NCBI GenBank assembly: GCA_963516005.1
Contig: CAUPYP010000001.1
Coordinates: 247,910-311,909 of the forward strand
Direction of reading: 5' to 3'
DNA length: 64,000 nt
Source of the DNA: CAMUQR01 sp963516005
Lineage (GTDB): Bacteria > Patescibacteriota > Saccharimonadia > Saccharimonadales > Saccharimonadaceae
Each line of letters opens with the position of its first letter. Within the stretch, counting starts at the first letter, position 1. A program made the position numbers and the translations under genes. The notes beneath the pieces are model-generated. The model was given only the letters and a program-made list of their open reading frames with translations. It was not told where the DNA came from and searched no databases. Of this stretch, positions 54,501-62,637 are shown in pieces.

Positions 54501-55781
54501 ATGAATACGTTTACAATTAGTCAAATTTTAGCTCGGCAAATCCTCGATTCGCGGGGCAATCCAACCGTTGAGGTTGATGTTAAACTTACTACTGGCCACA
54601 GCGGTCGAGCAGCGGTGCCCAGTGGCGCTAGTACTGGTTCCAAAGAAGCACTCGAACTGCGTGATGGCGGTGACGATTGGATGGGTAAAGCCGTCTTGCA
54701 CGCTGTTAATAATGTCCGCCAAGTGATCGCTCCAGCGGTTTACAATCGGCAATTTCACTCCGTTGCCAAACTTGACCAACTGATGATTGAGCTCGACGCT
54801 ACCCCTACAAAATCTAAGCTCGGCGCTAATGCTATTCTTGGCGTTAGCCTAGCCACCGCTAAAGCCGTCGCTAATGCCTCGGGTCTCGAGCTCTGGCAGT
54901 ATTTAGCCCAAATCGCCGGTACCGCCCCATCTCTGCCAATGCCCATGATGAACGTTATGAACGGTGGCGCTCACGCTGATGGCTCAAGTGATTTTCAGGA
55001 ATATATGATTGTGCCGGTTGGCGCGCAAGATTTTACACAAGTTTTAAAAATCGGCACTGAGGTCTTCCATAATCTCAAAACCGTCCTTAAGAAACGCGGT
55101 TATGTCACCACCGTTGGCGACGAAGGTGGATTTGCACCAAGCCTCAAGCATGGTAATCAAGAACCGCTCGAACTCATCGCCGAAGCCGTCGAGCTTGCGG
55201 GTTATCAGCTCGGCACTGATGTTAAATTTGCCTTAGATACCGCCTCCAGTGAAGTCTATCAAGACGGTGTCTATCAGCTTAAAACCGAGAATCTCAGCCT
55301 AACTTCCGAGCAAATGATTGACAAATTCGCTGATTGGACAAATCGCTTCCCAATTGCTTCGATTGAAGACGGTCTGGATGAAAACGACTGGCAAGGCTGG
55401 CAGAAACTGACCGCTCGTCTCGGTGATAAAATCCAGCTGGTTGGCGATGATTTGTTGGTAACTGATCCGCGCATTCTGCTCGAAGCGATTGACAAAAAAG
55501 CCTGCAACGCGATTCTCATTAAGCTCAACCAGATCGGCACCTTGAGTGAAACCATCGAAGCCGTCAAAATCGCCCAAAGCGCTGGCTTTAACGCGATTAT
55601 TTCCCATCGCTCTGGCGAAACCGAAGATACCACCATTGCTCATTTGGCAGTTGGTTTAGGCGCTGGTCAGATCAAGACTGGTTCGCTTTCACGCACGGAT
55701 CGTATCTGTAAATACAACGAGATTTTGCGCATTGCCGAAGCTCATCCCGAACTAAAACTAGCTCAGCCATTTCAGGCTTAA
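54501..55781 (+). CDS. eno: Enolase
   Basis: Converts 2-phosphoglycerate to phosphoenolpyruvate. 426 residues with ILDSRGNPTVEVDV, the lid serine loop PSGASTGSKEALELRD, the metal ligands in FALDTASSE, SIEDGLDE and VGDDLLVT, the catalytic lysine ILIKLNQIG and the final SHRSGETEDTTIAHLAV. Monocistronic. Confidence 0.97.
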   Translation: MNTFTISQILARQILDSRGNPTVEVDVKLTTGHSGRAAVPSGASTGSKEALELRDGGDDWMGKAVLHAVNNVRQVIAPAVYNRQFHSVAKLDQLMIELDATPTKSKLGANAILGVSLATAKAVANASGLELWQYLAQIAGTAPSLPMPMMNVMNGGAHADGSSDFQEYMIVPVGAQDFTQVLKIGTEVFHNLKTVLKKRGYVTTVGDEGGFAPSLKHGNQEPLELIAEAVELAGYQLGTDVKFALDTASSEVYQDGVYQLKTENLSLTSEQMIDKFADWTNRFPIASIEDGLDENDWQGWQKLTARLGDKIQLVGDDLLVTDPRILLEAIDKKACNAILIKLNQIGTLSETIEAVKIAQSAGFNAIISHRSGETEDTTIAHLAVGLGAGQIKTGSLSRTDRICKYNEILRIAEAHPELKLAQPFQA

Positions 55782-55808
55782 AATAAATTACTTAACCTTA
55801 ACCGTCCA

Positions 55809-55897
55809 TTGACTTTTGAGTAATTTTATGCTATAATTAAAGAATACCATTAGTCATTTATTTAAAAATTCACTCACCAACGTGAGTGAATTTTTAT
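55809..55897 (+). ncRNA. Candidate small RNA unit B (orphan promoter plus terminator)
   Basis: TTGACT (55809-55814), 17-nt spacer, TGcTATAAT (hexamer 55832-55837), one of the best promoters in the window. It faces a 14-bp terminator at 55864-55895 with no ORF between. The predicted RNA is about 55 nt. Same arrangement as unit A. Confidence 0.42.
55864..55895. terminator. Bidirectional terminator
   Basis: A perfect 14-bp stem (55864-55877 with 55882-55895), CAAC loop, T-runs on both strands. It serves eno (plus) and the membrane protein gene (minus). Confidence 0.93.
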
Positions 55898-55913
55898 TTT
55901 CTCATAATAAGCA

Positions 55914-56066
55914 TCAGCGACGAGATTTAAGAATTCGTGGCGCCACACCTGCTACCAAAGCAATTGCTAACAGCACCGCAAAACCACACATAATTGACGG
56001 AATACCATCGATTGTTGCTGGACTCACTAGATTCACGGCCGTAGTTGGCACCATAAACAACAAATA
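55914..56066 (-). pseudogene. In-frame C-terminal continuation after a UGA of the membrane protein gene
   Basis: Directly after the TGA at 56067-56069 the same frame stays open for 50 codons (YLLFMVPTTAV to ILKSRR). It encodes a typical membrane helix (PSIMCGFAVLLAIALVAGVA) with a basic end, then stops at TGA 55914-55916 just before the terminator. It is either the cut-off tail of the upstream protein or a separate 46-residue membrane peptide starting at ATG 56054. No Shine-Dalgarno site precedes that ATG. Confidence 0.55.
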
Positions 56067-56633
56067 TCACAGTCCCAGCGCATGCAAAGCTCGACGCTGA
56101 GCTTGCTCTTGCTGTTTAGCCACCCAGAAGCACAACCACAGCCCGACCAGCAACCAGCCATAGTAATAAAATCCATAAGCCTCCGCGGCCGTCGCACCAA
56201 CTTTAAAAATCACATAATTACCCAGGCATTGATCAAACACCACACTAGCACTACCGAACAAGAAAAAGCCGATAAACAGCGCACCAGTCAAATAAGCCAC
56301 CGTCGGTAGCTGTTGAAAATGCGGTTTTTTCGCCTGATGATTAAGCATGCTGACCGCCAAATGCACGCCCAGTGGTGGTAGCATACTAATCGAGATAAAT
56401 CCCAGCCGTGACCAAAAATCACCACTTAGACCCATCCAGCCCTCACAAACATTCGCCTCAGCCAGCTGGAACAGCGCCAGAAACACCAACAGAGCTATAA
56501 TCAAGCGACTTAGCTTGTCGGTTTTGTATTTGAGCCAAACCCACAGCGCGCCAGCAATTTCCAGCACAAAAGTCGCAATCATCACTGGCGGAGAAAAGCA
56601 ATATAATTTCAGTGGTGATTTTTTATTAAACAT
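56067..56633 (-). CDS. Polytopic membrane protein, probably truncated by a UGA
   Basis: 188 residues from the ATG at 56633, which has AAGGAG 6 nt upstream (a longer TTG frame is less likely). About six hydrophobic helices (PVMIATFVLEIAGALWVW; LIIALLVFLALFQLAEA and others) with two conserved-looking cysteines. It ends in TGA after ALHALGL, but the same frame continues with another membrane helix. A GGA-to-TGA change would explain this. Function unknown; the layout recalls membrane sensor domains. Confidence 0.65.
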   Translation of the reverse strand: MFNKKSPLKLYCFSPPVMIATFVLEIAGALWVWLKYKTDKLSRLIIALLVFLALFQLAEANVCEGWMGLSGDFWSRLGFISISMLPPLGVHLAVSMLNHQAKKPHFQQLPTVAYLTGALFIGFFLFGSASVVFDQCLGNYVIFKVGATAAEAYGFYYYGWLLVGLWLCFWVAKQQEQAQRRALHALGL

Positions 56634-56664
56634 AATAGCTCCTTCTGGTTTTAATATTTGGCTT

Positions 56665-56673
56665 ATTTTAGCA
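56665..56673 (-). promoter_or_regulatory. Promoter of the truncated membrane protein gene
   Basis: TGcTAAAAT (hexamer 56665-56670) on the minus strand, about 30 nt before the ATG. Confidence 0.5.
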
Positions 56674-56768
56674 TAAAAAACCTCTAGCGACAATCAAGAA
56701 CCGTCAATGGCTCTTTTTACCACCGCCACCGTGCTCAAGAACCTCACATCAACATCACATCAGATAAG

Positions 56769-58832
56769 CTATTCACCAATCAGCGCCAAAAATTCCGCCT
56801 CACTCAACACTCGTATGCCAAACTGCTGAGCCTTCGCTAGCTTCACCGAGCCGACCTTACCGCCAGCTACTAGATAAGTCGTGTCCTTCGTAATAGCTTT
56901 TTGGAATTCGCCCCCTAAAGCTTCGATTTTGAGCGATGCTTGATCACGAGACATCGCACTCAACGTGCCAGTAATAACAAATTTTTGACCAGATAATTGC
57001 CCATCGGTTTTGGCGTGATGCACTGGCTCAACGCCCGCCTCCAGCAGTTTTTCGAGTAAGCGTTGGTTATGCGCGGTTTGAAACCAGCTCACCACGCTTT
57101 CCGCCACTACCTCGCCGATACCATCAACATTACGCAGTTGGTCAAAATCGAGCTGAGTAATCGCCTCGACAGTAGTGAATTGATCCGCCAAATCCCGGGC
57201 AGTTTTGCTACCAACATGACGAATCCCCAGCCCAAAAATAAAGCGTGCCAGATCCGGCTGTTTGGCTCGAGCAATCGCCGTCAGCAAATTATCGGCCGAC
57301 TTATCTGCAAAACGCTCCAGCCCCAATAAATCTTCGCGATCCAAATGATAAATATCCGCTACATCGTGTACCAGACCACTCTCCACCAGCAAACCAGCAT
57401 TAGCCTCGCCTAAGCCATCAATATCCAGCGCTTCTTTTGAAGCATAGTGTTCCAGCGCCAGCTTTAACATCTCTTGATTATGCACGAAATCATCGGTTTG
57501 TTTCAGCCGATAAACCGCTTCGCCCTCGGGTCGCTCAAACACTGCGCCCGGGAACTGCTCGGCCAGTGCTCGCTCAAAGTCAAACGCCTGACTCTCTGCC
57601 GGTCTCAGTGGCAACAACACCTCCTCGACTTGTGGAATAATATCACCCGCTTTATAAATTACCACTGTATCTCCTATACGCACATCCTTGCGAGCAATCT
57701 CATCAGCATTATGCAAGCTCGCATGCTGAACAGTTGTCCCGGCTAGACTAACCGGCTCAAAAATTGCCACTGGTGTCGCTGCCCCAGTTCGCCCCAGTCG
57801 AATCTGAATATCGCGCACAATCGTGGTAGTTTGTTCGGCTGGATATTTAAAAGCTACCGCCCCGCGTGGAGTTTTACCGACCACGCCTAACTGGGCAAAA
57901 TCAGCTCGATTATTTAGTTTAATCACCGCACCATCAGTATTAAAATCCAGTTCGTGACGTTTATTTTCCCATGTTTTTAAGAAATTCATCAGTTCTGACA
58001 AATCACGACATACCTGTGCCGACTGATTACAAACAATGCCAACTTCACGCATCATTTGGTAAGCGAGCTGGTTAGTTGGCACCTCACTCGGATCTTGACG
58101 CAACACATCATAACCGATAAATCTCAGTGGTCGCGAGGCCACTAGCTCACTGTCGAGTTGGCGAATCGTCCCAGCTGCCAGGTTGCGTGGATTAGCAAAT
58201 TCTGGTTTTCCTTCAGCGCGCTGAGCTTGATTTAAACGTTTAAAATCAGCTTTAAAAATCACAATTTCACCACGAATCTCAGTTCGGCCTTTTAATAACT
58301 CCGGAAACTGATCAGTTGCTCGCAAGCGCAATGGCAAATTAGCAATCGTCCGGACATTTTGTGTAACATCTTCACCCACCCGTGAGTCACCACGTGTCAC
58401 CGCTTGCACCAACACCCCGTCTTGGTAAATCACCGCACAAGCTAAGCCATCCATCTTAATATCAGCCCAATATTCCATCGAGGTAGCACGCTCAGCTGGC
58501 AATAATTTGGCAATCCGCGCCTGCCAAGCTCTCACTTCTTCCTCGGAAAACACATCCGCTAAACTAATCATTGGCACTTGATGTGTGACTTTATTAAATT
58601 TATCGAGCGCTTGTCCGGCTACTTTTTGCGTCGGACTATCTGGTGTGATCAGCTCTGGAAATTGCTCCTCCAACTGCGATAATTCATGCTTCAAGCTATC
58701 CGCCGCCGCCTCACTCATCAACGATTCGTCCAGCACATGATAATGATACCGATAGTCATCAATCAACTGGCGCAATTTCGCCACTCGTTCCCGCGCTTGT
58801 TCGAAATTAAGCTGGTTGTGACTCATCTTCAA
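56769..58832 (-). CDS. ligA: NAD-dependent DNA ligase LigA without zinc-finger cysteines
   Basis: Seals nicks in replication and repair. 687 residues: domain Ia, the adenylation domain with Lys126 in WADIKMDG, the OB fold (GRTGAATPVA), the zinc-finger region (about 405-455), helix-hairpin-helix repeats (DGLGEANAG, GIRHVG, VDGIGEVVAE) and a C-terminal BRCT domain. The zinc-finger segment aligns in length and ends in DIDGLG as usual, but all four cysteines are gone. A second ATG two codons in is possible. It overlaps the upstream membrane gene by 26 nt. Confidence 0.94.
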   Translation of the reverse strand: MKMSHNQLNFEQARERVAKLRQLIDDYRYHYHVLDESLMSEAAADSLKHELSQLEEQFPELITPDSPTQKVAGQALDKFNKVTHQVPMISLADVFSEEEVRAWQARIAKLLPAERATSMEYWADIKMDGLACAVIYQDGVLVQAVTRGDSRVGEDVTQNVRTIANLPLRLRATDQFPELLKGRTEIRGEIVIFKADFKRLNQAQRAEGKPEFANPRNLAAGTIRQLDSELVASRPLRFIGYDVLRQDPSEVPTNQLAYQMMREVGIVCNQSAQVCRDLSELMNFLKTWENKRHELDFNTDGAVIKLNNRADFAQLGVVGKTPRGAVAFKYPAEQTTTIVRDIQIRLGRTGAATPVAIFEPVSLAGTTVQHASLHNADEIARKDVRIGDTVVIYKAGDIIPQVEEVLLPLRPAESQAFDFERALAEQFPGAVFERPEGEAVYRLKQTDDFVHNQEMLKLALEHYASKEALDIDGLGEANAGLLVESGLVHDVADIYHLDREDLLGLERFADKSADNLLTAIARAKQPDLARFIFGLGIRHVGSKTARDLADQFTTVEAITQLDFDQLRNVDGIGEVVAESVVSWFQTAHNQRLLEKLLEAGVEPVHHAKTDGQLSGQKFVITGTLSAMSRDQASLKIEALGGEFQKAITKDTTYLVAGGKVGSVKLAKAQQFGIRVLSEAEFLALIGE

Positions 58833-59961
58833 TTAGCCTTCGGTATAAGAAATAGATATAAACATAAGTCCAAATCAACGAGCCGACTGACAAAACTGTC
58901 ACCACCGCTGGAATGACCGGCACATTTTTAAGCCACTCCCATTGTTCGCTGAGTTTGCCATAAAGGAGCGCAATCGGTAACGCCGTCACTGCCCACACGC
59001 CAATCACTTGCATCAAATGCCAAATCAGTCGGAAGAGGATCTTTAAGCGTCGACCAATTGTTAAATCGCCAGCAATTTTGATCGCTTGCCACGGACTAAT
59101 TCCCGGTAAAGTCGCCACAATCAACGCCAAAAAACTACCTTCAACCCAATAAATAGTGAGCGACACAATCAATACTAACGCCGACTGTAGCAACATCATT
59201 CCTAGACCGTCAGTCACGGTATTACTGCCGACCGCTGCCGCATAAAAAATCGTAAAAATTAACAGTGGCATCAACTGCAACAACATATAGACCGCCACCA
59301 GCATCGTGGCGACTAGTGGACCACACGCATTATACAAACTATCGCGAAAACTCACTTTGCGTCCCGCTAATCGATTGCGTAAATACCAAACCGTCACTAG
59401 CCACGCCACCATGAATAAGAACCCGGTCAGCATTTGTTTACCTTCAGTGTCAACTGGGTTAAATCCACCACTGCTAGCCGTCGAGATCAAAAGCAAACTA
59501 GTTTTAAAAAAATTATCGCCTAGGCTGTTGCCACCTTGATAGGTTTTATCGAGGGCAGTTTTGAGATTATTATAGCGTTCTTGGGGAGTTACGCCAGTTA
59601 GCAAAATACCCGCCACAAGAGTTACCGCAAGTAGCATCAAAAAGAAACGTCGTTCGCGCCATAATTGTTTTAAAATCATCCGTGAAAACCGAAAATAGCC
59701 TTCGATTTGCAGAGGTCGCTGGTGCATTTTACGCGGCGTATGACGAAAACTGCGATGCGGTCGGCGAGATTTATGGTCTTTGATAGCAGACCTAAGCGCG
59801 CCGAACGCACTCATGAAAGATTTTTTAATCATCGCCAGCGGACGGAGCTTGACTAGCTTTTTAGTAGTTGCCAGAGGTGTGTTTTCGGTAGCTTGAACGG
59901 CTTTCGTTTTTTTAACTTTTGGACCCTTTTTAGGAGCTGAAGTTTTTTTCGTCTTAACCAT
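58807..59961 (-). CDS. Polytopic membrane protein, unknown
   Basis: 384 residues. A very basic cytoplasmic start of about 95 residues (KTKKTSAPKKGPKVKKTK), then six or more membrane helices (around 107-125, 180-196, 214-240, 250-275, 310-335, 350-372). No motif recognised. It lies between htpX and ligA with no gaps, so is translated with them. Confidence 0.65.
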   Translation of the reverse strand: MVKTKKTSAPKKGPKVKKTKAVQATENTPLATTKKLVKLRPLAMIKKSFMSAFGALRSAIKDHKSRRPHRSFRHTPRKMHQRPLQIEGYFRFSRMILKQLWRERRFFLMLLAVTLVAGILLTGVTPQERYNNLKTALDKTYQGGNSLGDNFFKTSLLLISTASSGGFNPVDTEGKQMLTGFLFMVAWLVTVWYLRNRLAGRKVSFRDSLYNACGPLVATMLVAVYMLLQLMPLLIFTIFYAAAVGSNTVTDGLGMMLLQSALVLIVSLTIYWVEGSFLALIVATLPGISPWQAIKIAGDLTIGRRLKILFRLIWHLMQVIGVWAVTALPIALLYGKLSEQWEWLKNVPVIPAVVTVLSVGSLIWTYVYIYFLYRRLIEDESQPA

Positions 59962-59964
59962 AAT

Positions 59965-60846
59965 CTAGAACTGTCCTGCCATTTGTTGCAACCGTGCGAT
60001 ACGCTCCTCAATCGGTGGATGAGTGCTGGTCATTTTCGACAGCCAGCCTTTTTTGAGCGGGTTATTGATGTACATATTAGCCATTGAAGGATTTTGATTG
60101 CGTAAAATCGTCTTGTTCTCGGATAATTTTGCTAAAGCACTAGCTAGCGATTCTGGATCGCGTGTAGTCAGCGCCGCAGTTGCATCGGCTAAATACTCCC
60201 GATTACGGCTCACTGCCATCTGCACCATCATCGCAATAATCGGCCCAAACACCGCAGCCACAATTGCCACTACCAACAAGATAGCTCCCGCTCCGTCGTC
60301 ATCTGAGTCGCCCGCTCCGCGAATCGCAATCCGCAGTCCAATATCGCACAACACCGAAATCGCGGCCACCAGCCCAAAGGCGATCATACTAACTTTAATA
60401 TCGTAATTGCCGACGTGCGCCATCTCATGCGCCATCACGCCCTCTAACTCGCGATCAGTCATCATGTCAATCAACCCCGTAGTGGCCGCCACGGCAGCAT
60501 GTTGAGGATCGCGCCCCGTAGCAAAAGCATTTGGCGATGGATCATCAATCACATAGACCTTTGGCATCGGCAACCCAGTGGTAATCGACAGATTCTCGAC
60601 AATCCGATAAAATCGTGGATTATCACGCAGTTCAATCAGTTTCGCACCAGCCATAAACAGCGCCATTTTTGAGGCAATAAAATATTGAATAAAAGCATAA
60701 ACTAGTGCGGCTAGAATCACATACAACGAAATATAAACTTCCCCAGCCAAGCTCGCAATGAGCACTGACAGCCCGGCAATCAGCCCCAAAAACACCAGCA
60801 TAATTAGCCAAGTTTTACGTTTATTTGCATCAATTTCTTTATACAT
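59965..60846 (-). CDS. htpX: M48 family membrane metalloprotease HtpX
   Basis: Membrane quality-control protease. 293 residues with two N-terminal helices, the zinc motif HEMAH in VMAHEMAHVGNYD, two further helices and the third zinc ligand in SRNREYLADATAA. Encoded after lemA, a frequent pairing. GGTGAG lies 8 nt before the ATG. Confidence 0.93.
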   Translation of the reverse strand: MYKEIDANKRKTWLIMLVFLGLIAGLSVLIASLAGEVYISLYVILAALVYAFIQYFIASKMALFMAGAKLIELRDNPRFYRIVENLSITTGLPMPKVYVIDDPSPNAFATGRDPQHAAVAATTGLIDMMTDRELEGVMAHEMAHVGNYDIKVSMIAFGLVAAISVLCDIGLRIAIRGAGDSDDDGAGAILLVVAIVAAVFGPIIAMMVQMAVSRNREYLADATAALTTRDPESLASALAKLSENKTILRNQNPSMANMYINNPLKKGWLSKMTSTHPPIEERIARLQQMAGQF

Positions 60847-60876
60847 AGTCTAGTCTCACCTCTGTTCTGGCAAGGC

Positions 60877-60908
60877 GAGCGACTGATTATTTAAACAACC
60901 AGTCGCTC
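60877..60908 (-). other. Hairpin between lemA and htpX
   Basis: GAGCGACTG pairs with CAGTCGCTC (60877-60885 with 60900-60908), 14-nt loop. On the minus strand no T-run follows, so it is more likely an mRNA processing or stability element than a terminator. Confidence 0.5.
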
Positions 60909-60937
60909 CACCTTTTTTATCTAATTAGTTTATAGTC

Positions 60938-61504
60938 TTAAAACTGCACTTCTGGCGCTTCTTCGATTTTGGCGCGGTCTTCAACTTCGAAGAATTCGCG
61001 TTTTTCAAATTTGAACATACCAGCGATAATGTTAGCTGGGAACACAGCGATTTGAATATTGTAATCTTTAGTACCAGCGTTGTAGAAGCGACGAGCTGCT
61101 TGAATCTTGTGCTCAGTGTCTTCTAGCTGGGTTTGCAGTTGCAAGAAGTTTTCGTTGGCCTTCAATTCTGGGTAGCTTTCAGCCACAGCAAACAGACTTT
61201 TGAGTGCCATTTGCATTTGACCTTCGGCGGCCGCCGTTTCTTCGACAGTTTTTGCGCTCATAATACCAGCACGAGCTTCAGTCACCATCGCAAACGTTTC
61301 GTTCTCATGCTTAGCGTAACCTTTGACGGTATTGACTAAGTTTGGAATCAAATCAGCGCGATATTTGAGCTGAATTGTGATATCACTCCACGCTTCTTCA
61401 ACGCGAGTTCTGAGAGTGATAAGCTTGTTGTAAACGCCAATGATAAAAGCCACAATCATCACAATGACGACTACGACAATCAAGGCAATTAGTTTTCCAT
61501 CCAT
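60938..61504 (-). CDS. lemA: LemA family protein
   Basis: 188 residues: N-terminal membrane helix (about 5-25) followed by the helical LemA domain (YNKLITLRTRVEEAWSDITIQLKYRADLIPNLV, read in two parts; and RRFYNAGTKDYN). Function unclear; pairs with HtpX. Upstream AGGAG, with TGgTATAAT at 61534-61542 as promoter. Confidence 0.92.
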   Translation of the reverse strand: MDGKLIALIVVVVIVMIVAFIIGVYNKLITLRTRVEEAWSDITIQLKYRADLIPNLVNTVKGYAKHENETFAMVTEARAGIMSAKTVEETAAAEGQMQMALKSLFAVAESYPELKANENFLQLQTQLEDTEHKIQAARRFYNAGTKDYNIQIAVFPANIIAGMFKFEKREFFEVEDRAKIEEAPEVQF

Positions 61505-61533
61505 GTGGTAAATCTCCTTTTGTTATGTTAATA

Positions 61534-61542
61534 ATTATACCA
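61534..61542 (-). promoter_or_regulatory. Promoter of the lemA operon
   Basis: Extended -10 TGgTATAAT (hexamer 61534-61539), about 30 nt before the ATG, which has a normal AGGAG site. Confidence 0.6.
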
Positions 61543-61658
61543 TGTTTCTAGGTTAATTCTTGCGAATATTTTCATTATACTTATTTTTAAACATAAAGGC
61601 AATTAATAGAGAAAAACACACTACTGCATTGATTTTTTATTATTTTATTAAAAAACTA

Positions 61659-61687
61659 TTGACTTTTTATATTGTTTATGTTACAAC
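61659..61687 (+). promoter_or_regulatory. Promoter of the orphan gene at 61764
   Basis: TTGACT (61659-61664), 17-nt spacer, TGtTACAAC (hexamer 61682-61687), in a very A/T-rich stretch (61560-61730). Leader of about 70 nt. Confidence 0.6.
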
Positions 61688-61763
61688 TAAGTCATGCTAG
61701 TTCATAAATAATTTATAAATAATTTAATTAATCGCCGGCGGGCGTAAAACGCAGGAGGGAATA

Positions 61764-62153
61764 ATGAACGAAGAGTTTAAAATTAAAGTAATTCCAGTAA
61801 GAGAACTGGAAGGATTTGATCCAAAAGCTTTTTCCGTAAGACCATGGGATGACCACAGAATAAAGTGGACAAAGAGTTGCAAAATTTCAAAGCAACTTTT
61901 TGAAGAATGCAAAAAGGCCGCAATGCAAATTAATGAGATATGCATTGTGGAATTAAGTAATGAGCTTGGTTCGTTCACAATCGGCGAATCATGCTCTAAG
62001 GGGTGTTCATCCAAATTTATACTGTTCAATGCCACAAAATGTGGCAGGGAATCTGCTGATATAAGGGCGGTAACGCCCAACACCGGGAAGGGTGCTTTAA
62101 CCCAGTACTGGTATGACCAGTTTTTCTGCTTTGAAAAAGGCAGTATTGGTTAA
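61764..62153 (+). CDS. Orphan hypothetical protein with several cysteines
   Basis: 129 residues, cytoplasmic by appearance, seven cysteines (including CSKGCSSK) that could bind metal. No family recognised. Very strong AGGAGGG site 6 nt before the ATG, its own promoter and a GNRA-loop terminator. The upstream DNA is more A/T-rich than the housekeeping genes. Next to the tRNA cluster, a common place for acquired genes. Confidence 0.65.
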   Translation: MNEEFKIKVIPVRELEGFDPKAFSVRPWDDHRIKWTKSCKISKQLFEECKKAAMQINEICIVELSNELGSFTIGESCSKGCSSKFILFNATKCGRESADIRAVTPNTGKGALTQYWYDQFFCFEKGSIG

Positions 62154-62159
62154 TAGTCT

Positions 62160-62184
62160 GAGGAGACGAAAGTCTCCTCTTTTA
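62160..62184 (+). terminator. Terminator of the gene at 61764
   Basis: GAGGAGAC pairs with GTCTCCTC (62160-62167 with 62172-62179) around a GAAA tetraloop, followed by TTTTAATTTT. Confidence 0.9.
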
Positions 62185-62267
62185 ATTTTCTTCAAAATTT
62201 AGATAGGCTGTTTACAGCTAAAAAACAGGTTCATCAGCCCCGCTTTTTAATTTTGTAAAATAATTTC

Positions 62268-62355
62268 TGGTGCGCAGAGCGGGACTTGAACCCGCACAGC
62301 TGTTTAGGCCAAGGGATTTTAAGTCCCTCGTGTCTACCAATTCCACCATCCGCGC
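62268..62355 (-). tRNA. tRNA-Leu (anticodon TAA)
   Basis: 88 nt including an encoded CCA. The acceptor stem GCGCGGA/TCTGCGC pairs fully with one G-U. The anticodon loop reads CTTAAAA, the long variable arm typical of class II tRNAs is present, and the T-loop is GTTCAAGTC. Downstream of tRNA-Cys on the same strand. Confidence 0.95.
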
Positions 62356-62402
62356 ATAATTGTTGTTGAGTTGTTAAGTTTTACTGGGCGGTGGTGTGAT
62401 TA

Positions 62403-62466
62403 GTAGACAATGTCTACGATTTTTATCTTTGGAATCTAACAATTCCGCCACCATCCGCGCATAATT
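62403..62466 (-). pseudogene. tRNA-Leu 5'-half remnant
   Basis: A 19-nt exact copy of the tRNA-Leu 5' end plus 5' flank (62343-62361 repeated at 62448-62466). Similarity continues into the D-arm with a 3-nt insertion. A perfect GTAGAC/GTCTAC hairpin (62403-62417) lies where a variable arm could be. No T-arm or acceptor 3' strand follows. Lies between tRNA-Cys and tRNA-Leu. Confidence 0.7.
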
Positions 62467-62497
62467 TATCTGATTGTTAAAACTAACAATATCTTTG

Positions 62498-62571
62498 TGG
62501 AGGCACCTACCAGAGTCGAACTGGTCTACACGGTTTTGCAGACCGCTGCGTAACCGCTCCGCCAAGGCGCC
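62498..62571 (-). tRNA. tRNA-Cys (anticodon GCA)
   Basis: 74 nt with encoded CCA and the U73 discriminator typical of tRNA-Cys. Acceptor GGCGCCT/AGGTGCC, anticodon loop CTGCAAA, T-loop GTTCGACTC. Promoter TGcTATAAT (62582-62590) directly upstream. Confidence 0.96.
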
Positions 62572-62581
62572 ACCTCACCTG

Positions 62582-62590
62582 ATTATAGCA
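62582..62590 (-). promoter_or_regulatory. Promoter of the tRNA-Cys / tRNA-Leu unit
   Basis: Extended -10 TGcTATAAT (hexamer 62582-62587), 10 nt before the tRNA. Confidence 0.6.
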
Positions 62591-62637
62591 TTTTTATAGC
62601 ACAAAATAAAGACTTTCTGCGAAATCACCAAACCCGC

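Noticed and set aside
55882..56100. 72-codon plus-strand ORF after the eno terminator
   Set aside because: It starts inside the terminator stem, has no ribosome-binding site and is antisense to the better-supported membrane protein frame.
55914..56633. Genome-wide UGA-to-glycine recoding, as in Gracilibacteria and Absconditabacteria
   Set aside because: All large genes keep ordinary GGN glycine codons with no internal TGA, and TGA ends pheT and the 189-residue gene in sensible places. Only the one locus hints at it.
62374..62565. 63-codon minus-strand ORF
   Set aside because: It runs through tRNA-Cys and the tRNA-Leu remnant, so it is an artefact of RNA-gene sequence.
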